From CAYXZQ01 sp963717515 (GTDB lineage Archaea; Nanobdellota; Nanobdellia; Woesearchaeales; DSVV01), in NCBI GenBank assembly GCA_963717515.1, contig OY970338.1:1178001-1242000 (forward strand): a stretch of DNA of 64,000 bases. Direction: 5' to 3'. The position numbers were made by a program, and so were the translations under genes. Below, one piece after another: positions 16,734 through 24,460 of the stretch. Under the pieces are notes generated by a model, which searched no databases, was not told the origin of the DNA, and saw only the letters and a list, made by a program, of their open reading frames with translations. Every line of letters begins with the position of its first letter. Positions within the stretch are counted from its first letter, which is position 1.

Positions 16734-18629
16734 ATGAAAACGATATACATCATTGCATTGATTCTCCTTGCCCAGTGCGCAATCGCAGCGCACATAAACG
16801 AGGTCATGTACAATCCAGAAGGCAATGACAATAACAGGGAGTTCGTCGAGATATATCTCGAGGGCAACCAGTCGCTTGAAGGCTGGACTGTCGGAGATTC
16901 TGCTTCGAATGACACATTGTCGACATTGTTTTATACAGACTCAAGCTATGCGCTCATTGTCGAAGACGGCTATGATTATGAGAATTCCGATGCATCATAC
17001 TATTCAGCAGGCGCGACCATCGGCAACAACCTCAACAATGATCTTGATGAGATATTCCTGTATGACCCTTCAGGAAATCTTGTCGATACTATGAGCTACG
17101 ACGGGACAATCGCCAACAACAACGGCCTCTCGATTGAATATTTCAACGGCTCATGGCAGGAATCTCTTGTGTCCGGAGGGACGCCAGGACATCAGAACAG
17201 CATTGCATATCATGCCGGCGATGATACAGGCCCGATAGTTAACCAGACCGGAGGCGAGACAAATGCCTCTGCAAGCGCTGATATCAATGATACATCTGTC
17301 GTCGACAATTCATCAGACGTCATCGAGTACAACGGGACAGAACCCCAGACAGACCAGACAACCCCTGCAGACGACAGCTCCGAGGAAAACATGACATATT
17401 TCAACGAGACTCAGGATGAGGATGACGTCGAAGGGTCCTGCGACATTAACATCTCGATCCATTCAGGAAAGCTTGTATATGAAGACGGCGAAAAGGTGTC
17501 TTATAAGATAGACATAAATGACAAGTCGCATCCCTATGTGATAGAGTATTGGGCTGAGGACATCATCGGGAACATTGTGAAGAGCCCATACAATACGACG
17601 AACACGAACCAGAGGACATGGACGCCGGACTGCGATGACGGCGATGTATTCTTCATCAGAGCAAGGATCGCTGATGCAGGATGCAATGACACTGAACATG
17701 ATGATGATTCTGCTGAGATTCCCGTGGTCGTGAAGTGCCCCTTGTCTGAAGAAGATGCAGTTCAGCAGACAGAAGGCATTGAGATTGATGAGATATATCT
17801 CGGCTCTGACAATTCAGCTGAGTTCGGCGAGACAATCAGGGTTAAGCTTCACATAACCAGGGGAAGCACTTCAAAGACCGCGATAGAGATGTATGCAGAG
17901 GGAGACGACGGCAAGATCAGCGAGACGACCAGCATGAACATGGATTCAAAAGACAGCGAAATCTCCCTGACTGCGCCTCTGTTCATCAAGCCGGACTGTG
18001 GTGATGTGCTTGATGATGGCGACTACATCCTGGTCGTCTCGGGCCTTGGTGTCGAGGACAGCAAAAAGTTCAGGATAGACGGGCATAAATCAGGCTTCTG
18101 CAAGACAGTCACAAAGACTGTTTACAAGGACAGCTCATGCCCTGACCTTAAGCCTGTCGTCCTACTGAAACCGAAACCGAAGATAAAGAGCTTCTATACG
18201 CTTGCGAAGAAGTACTCAGAGAGGCTAAGGCTGTTCGCCAATGTAGAATGCCCAGGCACATGTGTGCTTGACCTCTCGAACGAGACCCAGGTGCTCGAGA
18301 AACGGACTCTTGAAAACTTCACAGGGAAGATCGATTTCAACGTGACTGCGAGCAGGGGATACGTGCTTGAGATAAGCGATATTGCAGACAGGCTGAACAT
18401 GAGCCCTGGACTTGAATTCCCTGAGAAAGTTCAGGAGTTCGTCCTGTCAGTCAACAATCTCAGTGATGCTGTGGAATACACTCATAATGGGATCACAGGT
18501 GATGTTGCATACGTGCCTGAAACAGTCTATGAGAGCTCCAATGAGCAGACAAAGAAGAGGATAAAGTATTTTCTGCTGGGCGTTGTGGGGATACTCGTTG
18601 TGATAGTCCTCTTCAGGAAATTTTCCTGA
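16734..18629 (+). CDS. Lamin-tail-domain surface protein with C-terminal membrane anchor
   Basis: This 631-residue protein has a signal peptide (1-18, ending A-I-A) followed by a lamin-tail (LTD) fold: I-N-E-V-M-Y-N-P at the mature N-terminus, N-R-E-F-V-E-I-Y, L-E-G-W-T-V and S-G-G-T-P-G-H-Q-N (to about 160). An acidic, Thr/Ser-rich region follows, then two or more Ig-like beta domains with paired Cys residues (about 225-470). A single hydrophobic helix near the end (608-626) is followed by R-K-F-S. LTD domains occur in many secreted nucleases and surface proteins; no nuclease domain is seen here. It probably displays beta domains on the cell surface. Confidence 0.75.
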   Translation: MKTIYIIALILLAQCAIAAHINEVMYNPEGNDNNREFVEIYLEGNQSLEGWTVGDSASNDTLSTLFYTDSSYALIVEDGYDYENSDASYYSAGATIGNNLNNDLDEIFLYDPSGNLVDTMSYDGTIANNNGLSIEYFNGSWQESLVSGGTPGHQNSIAYHAGDDTGPIVNQTGGETNASASADINDTSVVDNSSDVIEYNGTEPQTDQTTPADDSSEENMTYFNETQDEDDVEGSCDINISIHSGKLVYEDGEKVSYKIDINDKSHPYVIEYWAEDIIGNIVKSPYNTTNTNQRTWTPDCDDGDVFFIRARIADAGCNDTEHDDDSAEIPVVVKCPLSEEDAVQQTEGIEIDEIYLGSDNSAEFGETIRVKLHITRGSTSKTAIEMYAEGDDGKISETTSMNMDSKDSEISLTAPLFIKPDCGDVLDDGDYILVVSGLGVEDSKKFRIDGHKSGFCKTVTKTVYKDSSCPDLKPVVLLKPKPKIKSFYTLAKKYSERLRLFANVECPGTCVLDLSNETQVLEKRTLENFTGKIDFNVTASRGYVLEISDIADRLNMSPGLEFPEKVQEFVLSVNNLSDAVEYTHNGITGDVAYVPETVYESSNEQTKKRIKYFLLGVVGILVVIVLFRKFS

Positions 18630-18631
18630 GG

Positions 18632-19132
18632 CTATATTGATTCGATATATGTTATGCTCTTGTCGATGACAGATATGTCCTTCGGGGCTATTTCAAAAAT
18701 ATTGTCTTTGATCATTGCAATGTCATCAATATCCTCGATGATGAAATCCGAGAACACCGCGACAAACGAGTGAACCCAGTCACCTATCTCATGGCCATGG
18801 AATACGACATCCTGTCTCCTGTAATGGCACTCTTTCGGCAGCACAGTCACGACAGACTTCCTGAAATATTTCGCGATCACCATCTCCTGGGAAGTGCCTG
18901 CGCCGAGGCTCTCCTCTGCATTCACTATTATCAGAGATGAATCCCTGATATGCCTGCAGTCAGCACCGAAGACTGCCATTGGGTCGCTCTCGTCAAGCTC
19001 GCGGTCATTTGGGTCGATGAACTCTGCATCGAATACTTTTTCAAGGGCTTTTCTGTACTTCTCTCTCCAGTTGACGAATGCCTTTGCTTCAGTATCGTCC
19101 TTCGGCATGCTTCCTGCAAGATAGATCCTCAT
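18632..19132 (-). CDS. Nucleoside 2-deoxyribosyltransferase-like protein
   Basis: The protein has 166 residues. I-Y-L-A-G-S-M at the N-terminus, F-I-D-P-N-D-R-E, D-C-R-H-I-R-D-S-S-L-I-I-V-N and G-A-G-T-S-Q-E-M (about 100) match the nucleoside 2-deoxyribosyltransferase / DNPH1 (Rcl) fold, where the late Glu is the catalytic nucleophile. Such enzymes cleave or transfer the N-glycosidic bond of (deoxy)nucleosides or nucleotides. The start at 19132 rather than 19135 is preferred because the reverse TATA at 19153-19163 is then about 26 bp away. It is divergent from the agmatinase gene. The exact substrate is unknown. Confidence 0.7.
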   Translation of the reverse strand: MRIYLAGSMPKDDTEAKAFVNWREKYRKALEKVFDAEFIDPNDRELDESDPMAVFGADCRHIRDSSLIIVNAEESLGAGTSQEMVIAKYFRKSVVTVLPKECHYRRQDVVFHGHEIGDWVHSFVAVFSDFIIEDIDDIAMIKDNIFEIAPKDISVIDKSITYIESI

Positions 19133-19152
19133 CATGCTTTTGTACTGGGAGA

Positions 19153-19163
19153 ATTATTTAAAG
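19153..19163 (-). promoter_or_regulatory. TATA promoter of deoxyribosyltransferase-like gene
   Basis: On the minus strand the sequence is CCTTTAAATAA, about 26 bp before the ATG at 19132. Confidence 0.55.
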
Positions 19164-19176
19164 GTTTTGACAACAA

Positions 19177-19187
19177 ACTTTAAATAA
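19177..19187 (+). promoter_or_regulatory. TATA promoter of agmatinase operon
   Basis: ACTTTAAATAA is centred about 27 bp before the ATG at 19209, which favours that start over the TTG at 19203. Confidence 0.6.
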
Positions 19188-19208
19188 CCAGCCAGACACC
19201 CGTTGTCC

Positions 19209-20066
19209 ATGAACAAAAAAGACGGTGAGCTGTTCACGTTCATGGGCATGGAGCATTCTTTTGACGAGGCCAATGCAGTCGTACTGATGGTGCCCTATGA
19301 AGGGTCTTCATCTTACGGCAGGGGGGCATTCGAGGGCCCTGAACTCATCATAAAGGCGTCGCACAACCTGGAATATTTCGATCCTGAATTCGGCGAGATA
19401 ACAGATAAAGTCAGGATACACACAGTGCAGCAGCTGGTTACAGAAGGACTCAGCCCTGATGTTGTGTCAGATAAGGTCTATCATGACGCAAGGATAATCA
19501 TTGAGAAAGGCAAGTTCCCGGTCACGCTTGGCGGGGAGCATTCGATATCATTCGGGGCTGTGAAGGCGTGCCTTGAAAGATATCCTGACCTTACTGTGCT
19601 CCAGATCGATGCGCATGCAGACCTCAGGGACGAGTATGACGGGATGAAGTTCAGCCATGCATGCATCATGCGAAGGATAAGGGAGCTCGGAGCAAACACA
19701 ATAAGCATTGGGACACGAAGGCTCAACAAGGAAGAGGATGATTACATAAAGAGCAATAACATCAGCATATTCCCGCCGCCATTCAAAAAAGAATATGTTA
19801 AGGACATCATTGACGCGTGCTCAGAGAATGTATATGTCACTATAGATGCGGACGGGTTTGACCCGAGCGTGATCCCTGCGACAGGGACGCCTGTTCCCGG
19901 CGGGCTGTTATGGCATGAGACACTCGATCTTTTCAGGGAGCTCTTTGAGTTCAAGAACATCGTGGGGCTTGATTTTGTCGAAGTCAAGAGGGGAAGCTCA
20001 ACAAGGTCAGAGGATACAGCAGCAGAGCTTGTGTTCAAGCTGCTGGGGTACAAGTTCTCAAGATGA
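19209..20066 (+). CDS. speB: Agmatinase / arginase-family ureohydrolase
   Basis: The protein has 285 residues. The binuclear Mn ligands are all present: G-G-E-H-S, D-A-H-A-D (D/H/D) and D-A-D-G-F-D (D/D), with the G-T-P-V-P-G-G substrate loop. Family members hydrolyse agmatine (or N1-aminopropylagmatine in some archaea) to urea and the polyamine. The closing motif is D-F-V-E-V-K-R instead of the common E-x-N-P, so the exact guanidino substrate is open. Its stop overlaps the start of the metal-binding lipoprotein by 4 bp, which suggests co-translation; a link between a Mn enzyme and a metal importer is plausible but inferred. Confidence 0.85.
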   Translation: MNKKDGELFTFMGMEHSFDEANAVVLMVPYEGSSSYGRGAFEGPELIIKASHNLEYFDPEFGEITDKVRIHTVQQLVTEGLSPDVVSDKVYHDARIIIEKGKFPVTLGGEHSISFGAVKACLERYPDLTVLQIDAHADLRDEYDGMKFSHACIMRRIRELGANTISIGTRRLNKEEDDYIKSNNISIFPPPFKKEYVKDIIDACSENVYVTIDADGFDPSVIPATGTPVPGGLLWHETLDLFRELFEFKNIVGLDFVEVKRGSSTRSEDTAAELVFKLLGYKFSR

Positions 20067-20947
20067 AGCCGGTGATATTCTGTGCGATTATCATTATAGC
20101 CACCATATTATTTTCAGGCTGCACAGCAAACCAGCCTGTACAGAAAAAGATCAGGGTTGTCGTGACAATCGCGCCATTGAAGGATTTTGCAGAGACAATC
20201 GGCGGGGACAAAGTTGAAGTCCATCAGCTTCTTCCTGCAGGCGCTGACCCTCATTCATGGGAGCCGAGACCCACTGACATACAGGCCATATCCAACGCAG
20301 ACATATTCATATATATCGGAGCCGGGCTGGAGCCCTGGGTGGGCAACCTGCCTGACATGGGCAACAAGTCGGTGATTGAGGCAGGAAATATCGCTGACCT
20401 GATAAATTCCCCTGGTGAAGATAATCCCAGCCATCTCGAGACTGATCCGCACCTCTGGCTCGATGTGGGCAACGACATGAAGATTATGGATGTGATGACA
20501 GAGGAGTTCACGGCCAAATCCCCTGAGAACAAGGCTTTTTTTGCAAAAAATTCAGACGACTACAAGAAAAAGCTCACTGCAATGGATGACAAGTACAGGC
20601 TTGGGCTCAAAGACTGCAAGTTCCAAACATTCATTGTCGGCGGGCATTCTGCTTTCGGGTATATTGCCCACAAGTACGGGCTGACCCAGATCGCTGTCGA
20701 AGGGCTCTCGCCTGATGCTGAGCCAGGAGCGCAGAAAATCGCCCAAGTAATAGATACCATCAACAAGACAGGCATCAGGTACATCCTGTTCGAAGGTATA
20801 ACGACCCGCAAGGTTGCTGACGTGCTCGCAGCTGATACCGGAGCAAAGGTGCTTGTGATGCAGACAGGGGTAGCAGATAACAGCACGTTCCTGCAGGTCA
20901 TGGATGATGACCTTACCATGCTCAGGACAGCGCTTGAGTGCCAATAG
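20063..20947 (+). CDS. znuA: Zn/Mn ABC transporter substrate-binding lipoprotein
   Basis: This 294-residue protein has a signal with a lipobox (L-F-S-G-C, Cys about 20). It is a cluster A-I metal-binding protein: D-P-H-S-W-E-P (His about 73), D-P-H-L-W-L-D (about 132) and G-G-H-S-A-F-G-Y (about 195) supply the His ligands, and A-D-T-G-A-K the acidic one. The His-rich loop typical of Zn-specific ZnuA is short or absent, so Mn cannot be excluded. It overlaps the agmatinase gene by 4 bp; the ATPase gene follows after its own promoter. Confidence 0.85.
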   Translation: MKPVIFCAIIIIATILFSGCTANQPVQKKIRVVVTIAPLKDFAETIGGDKVEVHQLLPAGADPHSWEPRPTDIQAISNADIFIYIGAGLEPWVGNLPDMGNKSVIEAGNIADLINSPGEDNPSHLETDPHLWLDVGNDMKIMDVMTEEFTAKSPENKAFFAKNSDDYKKKLTAMDDKYRLGLKDCKFQTFIVGGHSAFGYIAHKYGLTQIAVEGLSPDAEPGAQKIAQVIDTINKTGIRYILFEGITTRKVADVLAADTGAKVLVMQTGVADNSTFLQVMDDDLTMLRTALECQ

Positions 20948-20957
20948 CTTTATAATG
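20947..20957 (+). promoter_or_regulatory. TATA promoter of znuC
   Basis: GCTTTATAATG lies about 29 bp before the ATG at 20981. It implies an internal promoter between the binding protein and the ATPase. Confidence 0.55.
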
Positions 20958-20980
20958 TATTATGGATTATCTGCTTCAAC

Positions 20981-21742
20981 ATGAAAGAGAAAAGACGCAA
21001 TATCCTAAGGGTCGAGAATGTCAGCTTTATATATGGGAAGGAAGTGCTAAGAGACGTGAGTTTCTCAATAGAGGAAGGAGACTACCTGGGGATAATCGGC
21101 GAGAACGGCGGAGGCAAGACCACCCTTGTCAAGCTCATTCTTGGCATACTCAAGCCTTCAAAAGGCAAAATATTTCTCTGCGGAAAAGATATCCGGAAGT
21201 TCCGAAGCTGGGACGAGATAGGGTACATACCGCAGAAAGCCACAGGCTTTGACCAGAATTTCCCGTCATCAGTAGAGGAAATAGTGTCGCTCGGCCTTCT
21301 CTCAAAAAAAAAAATTTTCAGGTTCATCACAAAGACCGACAGGAAACTGGTGGCTGAGCAGCTGGAAAAACTCGGGATGCAGCAGTACAGCAAGAAGAAG
21401 ATAGGGGAGCTCTCCGGAGGCCAGCAGCAGAGGGTATTCATCGCAAAGGCGCTTGTGTCAAAGCCCAGGCTCCTGATACTTGACGAGCCCACTGCAGGCA
21501 TCGATCCGAAGGCCCAGGGGGATTTCTACGAGATGCTGGGTAATCTCAACAATGAGGGCATAACGATAATCATCGTGTCCCATGACGTGGGATACATCAC
21601 GAGATACGTGAGCAAGGTCGCGTGCTTGAACACTGAGATGGTCTTCCACGGCACGCATGATGAATTCTGCAGATCCCACGTTGTCGACGAGATACTCGGC
21701 CATGAAAAGCACATAGTCTGCCACGACCACCAAAATGCTTGA
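20981..21742 (+). CDS. znuC: Zn/Mn ABC transporter ATP-binding protein
   Basis: The 253-residue ATPase has Walker A G-E-N-G-G-G-K-T-T-L (about 38-47), a Q-loop Q-K-A, the signature L-S-G-G-Q-Q-Q-R, Walker B L-L-I-L-D-E-P-T and the switch His in V-S-H-D-V. It powers metal import with the permease encoded next, which it overlaps by 8 bp. Codons for S-K-K-K-I lie in a run of 11 A (21304-21314), a place where frameshifts or sequencing errors could occur; the frame is intact here. Confidence 0.9.
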   Translation: MKEKRRNILRVENVSFIYGKEVLRDVSFSIEEGDYLGIIGENGGGKTTLVKLILGILKPSKGKIFLCGKDIRKFRSWDEIGYIPQKATGFDQNFPSSVEEIVSLGLLSKKKIFRFITKTDRKLVAEQLEKLGMQQYSKKKIGELSGGQQQRVFIAKALVSKPRLLILDEPTAGIDPKAQGDFYEMLGNLNNEGITIIIVSHDVGYITRYVSKVACLNTEMVFHGTHDEFCRSHVVDEILGHEKHIVCHDHQNA

Positions 21743-22541
21743 GATACTGACATATCAATTCATGCAGCGCGCGCTGATTGCCGGAGTGCTTGTAGCAGTG
21801 CCATGCTCTCTTCTGGGTGTCTTCCTTGTGCTCAGGCGGCGGGCGTTCATAGGCGAAGGGCTTGCGCATATATCATTCGGCGGCATCGCCCTCGGGCTGT
21901 TCCTGGGCCTCAACCCGCTCATTGTCGCGCTCATTATAACGCTTCTTGCATCAGTGGCGATACAGCTCATAAAGGACAGGTCAAGGCTCCACAGCGACAC
22001 AGCAATAGGGATATTCTCATACACAGGCTTTGCTTTCGGGGTCTTCATCATCAGCCTTACCAAGGGCTTCAACACTGACCTCTTCAGCTATCTCTTTGGG
22101 AGCATCCTGACTGTCAGCTCATTCGACCTCATATTCTCAGTAATCCTTTCGGTGATATCAGTGCTGTTCATCATCCTTTTCTATAACAACCTCTTCTATA
22201 TCACATTTGACGAGGAGACTGCGCGGACATCAGGGGTCAATGCAACCCTGTACAAGCACCTGATAGGATTCCTCGTCGCAACGACTGTCGTCATCTCCAT
22301 GAGGATCGTGGGGATAATCCTTGTCGCATCGTTCATGATAATCCCGGCAGCAGCAGCGCTCCAGATATCAAAGAATTTCAGGCAGACTCTCGTGTATTCA
22401 ATCATCATCTGTGTTGTGTCAGTGCTCATAGGGCTGGTGCTCTCCGCGACATTCGACTATGCTGCCTCTGCATCCATCATCCTTGTCAATTTCATCATAT
22501 TCATAATCATATTCCTTGCAAGGAAATCAATGGGAAGATGA
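21735..22541 (+). CDS. znuB: Zn/Mn ABC transporter permease
   Basis: The 268-residue, highly hydrophobic ABC-3 family permease has about eight or nine membrane segments. The L-R-R-R-A-F-I-G-E-G-L-A-H motif near residue 35 and a D-E-E-T-A-R-T-S-G cytoplasmic coupling loop (about 157) are typical. It overlaps znuC by 8 bp and yjbQ by 4 bp, indicating one translationally coupled unit. Metal choice (Zn or Mn) cannot be read from the sequence. Confidence 0.9.
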   Translation: MLEILTYQFMQRALIAGVLVAVPCSLLGVFLVLRRRAFIGEGLAHISFGGIALGLFLGLNPLIVALIITLLASVAIQLIKDRSRLHSDTAIGIFSYTGFAFGVFIISLTKGFNTDLFSYLFGSILTVSSFDLIFSVILSVISVLFIILFYNNLFYITFDEETARTSGVNATLYKHLIGFLVATTVVISMRIVGIILVASFMIIPAAAALQISKNFRQTLVYSIIICVVSVLIGLVLSATFDYAASASIILVNFIIFIIIFLARKSMGR

Positions 22542-22921
22542 TAACCGAGTTCAGCATCAGGACAGCCAGAAGGTCAGAGCTTATCGACATAACAGACAGG
22601 ATAAGGCCACTGGTGAAGGATATTGATGATGGATTGGTGACTGTCTTTGTACAACATACAACGGCAGGCATAACAATCAATGAGAATTCAGACCCGGATG
22701 TCCAGAGGGATATCCTGGCAAGCCTTTCCAGGCTTGTGCCAAAGGATGGTGATTTTCTCCATGCAGAGGGCAACAGCGATGCGCACATAAAGGCATCGCT
22801 CATTGGCAGCTCTGTGATTGTGATGGTGAAGAAGGGAAGACTCATCCTCGGCACCTGGCAGTCAATATTCTTTGCCGAATTCGACGGGCCGAGAGCAAGG
22901 AAAGTGATAGTTAAGAACTGA
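22538..22921 (+). CDS. yjbQ: YjbQ/UPF0047 family protein
   Basis: This 127-residue protein is full length for the family. The signature blocks H-T-T-A-G-I-T-I-N-E-N, G-N-S-D-A-H-I-K-A, L-G-T-W-Q and E-F-D-G-P-R are all present. The family is a small beta barrel that forms trimers; E. coli YjbQ has weak thiamine-phosphate-synthase-like activity, but the main role is unsettled. The gene overlaps znuB by 4 bp (ATGA). The conserved His/Asp could bind a metal, which would suit its neighbours, but that is inference. Confidence 0.85.
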   Translation: MITEFSIRTARRSELIDITDRIRPLVKDIDDGLVTVFVQHTTAGITINENSDPDVQRDILASLSRLVPKDGDFLHAEGNSDAHIKASLIGSSVIVMVKKGRLILGTWQSIFFAEFDGPRARKVIVKN

Positions 22922-22939
22922 TCAAGGTCAAAATGCAAA

Positions 22940-22950
22940 TCTTTATATAC
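22940..22950 (+). promoter_or_regulatory. TATA promoter of carA-mazG-carB
   Basis: TCTTTATATAC is centred about 33 bp before the ATG at 22978. The 56-bp gap to yjbQ is too short for a bacterial-style pyr attenuator. Confidence 0.65.
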
Positions 22951-22977
22951 ATTCTATTTCGCCATAAATAATCTAGT

Positions 22978-24042
22978 ATGGGCAAGACTGATGCTAGGCT
23001 GGTTCTTGAGGATGGCACTGTCTATCATGGCTATTCATTCGGGCATGAAGGCAACGCTGCGGGAGAGGTAGTGTTCAACACAGGCATGGTAGGCTATCCT
23101 GAGGCATTGACAGACCCGTCGTACAGGGGGCAGGTGCTTGCCCTGACTTACCCTCTCATCGGAAATTACGGCGTCCCGGGAGATTCCAGGACAGGCGGGC
23201 TCCTTGAAAATTTCGAGTCTGAGGAAATCCAGGTATCCGGACTGATAATCTCAGATTATTCAAAGGTGCATAACCACTGGAACTCGAAGCTCTCGCTTTC
23301 TGAATGGCTCATTAAACACAGGATACCTGCTTTGTGCGGCATAGACACGAGGGCGCTCACAAAGAAGCTCAGGGAAAAGGGTGTTATGCTGGGAAAGATA
23401 GTGCACGGTGATGATATCAAGCTTTTTGACCCGAACAAAATCAACCTCGTATCGCAGGTATCGATTGAAAAGCCTGCGGAATACGGCAATGGAAATAAAA
23501 GGGTCGTGCTGCTGGACTGCGGCGTCAAGAACAATATCATCAGGTGCCTGGTAAAGAGGGGGCTCCGGGTAATCCGTGTCCCATGGGACCATGATTTCCA
23601 CAAACTCAGCTTCGACGGGCTGTTCATATCAAACGGCCCTGGCGACCCGAAGATGTGCAAAGAGACAATCGAGAACATCCGCATAACCATTGCGAAAAAG
23701 ATTCCCATAATGGGCATATGCCTGGGGAACCAACTTCTCGGGCTTGCTGCCGGCGCAGACACATACAAGCTAAAGTACGGGCACAGGAGCCAGAACCAGC
23801 CATGCATAGATACGACGACTAAGAGATGCTATATCACAAGCCAGAACCATGGATATGCAATAGACCCAAAGAAGCTTCCAAATGGCTGGAAGGAATGGTT
23901 CGTCAATGCAAACGACAGGACAAACGAGGGCATCATGCACAGCTCAGGCAGGTTCTGCTCTGTGCAGTTCCATCCAGAGGCTGCGTGCGGGCCGACAGAC
24001 ACCGAGTTCCTGTTCGACAGGTTTGTGGAGATGCTGAGATGA
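22978..24042 (+). CDS. carA: Carbamoyl-phosphate synthase small subunit
   Basis: The 354-residue glutamine amidotransferase subunit supplies ammonia to CarB for carbamoyl phosphate. The N-terminal domain opens L-V-L-E-D-G-T-V-Y-H-G; the class I amidotransferase domain has the nucleophile in G-I-C-L-G-N-Q (about 245) and the His/Glu pair in Q-F-H-P-E-A (about 329). It is the first gene of the UMP/arginine precursor unit. Its stop overlaps a 16-codon frame that bridges to mazG. Confidence 0.95.
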   Translation: MGKTDARLVLEDGTVYHGYSFGHEGNAAGEVVFNTGMVGYPEALTDPSYRGQVLALTYPLIGNYGVPGDSRTGGLLENFESEEIQVSGLIISDYSKVHNHWNSKLSLSEWLIKHRIPALCGIDTRALTKKLREKGVMLGKIVHGDDIKLFDPNKINLVSQVSIEKPAEYGNGNKRVVLLDCGVKNNIIRCLVKRGLRVIRVPWDHDFHKLSFDGLFISNGPGDPKMCKETIENIRITIAKKIPIMGICLGNQLLGLAAGADTYKLKYGHRSQNQPCIDTTTKRCYITSQNHGYAIDPKKLPNGWKEWFVNANDRTNEGIMHSSGRFCSVQFHPEAACGPTDTEFLFDRFVEMLR

Positions 24043-24089
24043 AGAAGATCAGGATTTTCTGCAATTTTCCATACAAGGTGAAAAAATGA
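24039..24089 (+). other. 16-codon bridging mini-ORF between carA and mazG
   Basis: ATG at 24039 overlaps the carA stop (ATGA), and its TGA at 24087-24089 overlaps the mazG ATG at 24086 (again ATGA). The peptide would be basic and aromatic (M-K-K-I-R-I-F-C-N-F-P-Y). It may only pass ribosomes from carA to mazG; a stable product is doubtful. Confidence 0.35.
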
Positions 24090-24454
24090 TGAATACTTTT
24101 GAAGAATTCGTGGAGCTCTGCAGGAAGAGCATGAAATACGACCCATGGGCAAGGAAGAGGGGCCTGAAAGGTTATTGTGATGAGATAAGCACAGAGGCGC
24201 AGGAAGTCGTAAATGCAGCGAAAAAAGGCGACATGAAAAATCTTGAGGAAGAGCTGGGAGACGTTCTTATCGATGTTGTCCATGCATGCCTGCATGCGGA
24301 GAGGGAGGGGCTATTCAATGCAAAGGATGTGATGGGCGGGGCCATGCGAAAGCTCAACAGGAGAAAGCCTTTCCTGCAGGAAGGCAGGCAGGTGACCCTT
24401 GAAGAGGCAAGGGAGATATGGAAGAAGGCCAAAGAAGAGGAGAAGGATGGCTGA
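24086..24454 (+). CDS. MazG-like nucleotide pyrophosphohydrolase
   Basis: This 122-residue single-domain MazG protein has the metal-binding E-x-x-E at E-I-S-T-E-A-Q-E and the second acidic pair at E-E-E-L-G-D-V-L-I-D, both on helices, as in the all-alpha NTP-PPase superfamily. Members hydrolyse (d)NTPs to monophosphate and PPi. Its place between carA and carB is unusual and suggests a role in balancing pyrimidine nucleotides or removing aberrant ones. The second ATG at 24089 is an equal start candidate. Confidence 0.85.
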   Translation: MMNTFEEFVELCRKSMKYDPWARKRGLKGYCDEISTEAQEVVNAAKKGDMKNLEEELGDVLIDVVHACLHAEREGLFNAKDVMGGAMRKLNRRKPFLQEGRQVTLEEAREIWKKAKEEEKDG

Positions 24455-24460
24455 TATCTC

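Noticed and set aside
21304..21314. Run of 11 A in znuC as a frameshift
   Set aside because: The frame continues correctly through all ABC motifs on both sides, so the gene is intact here.
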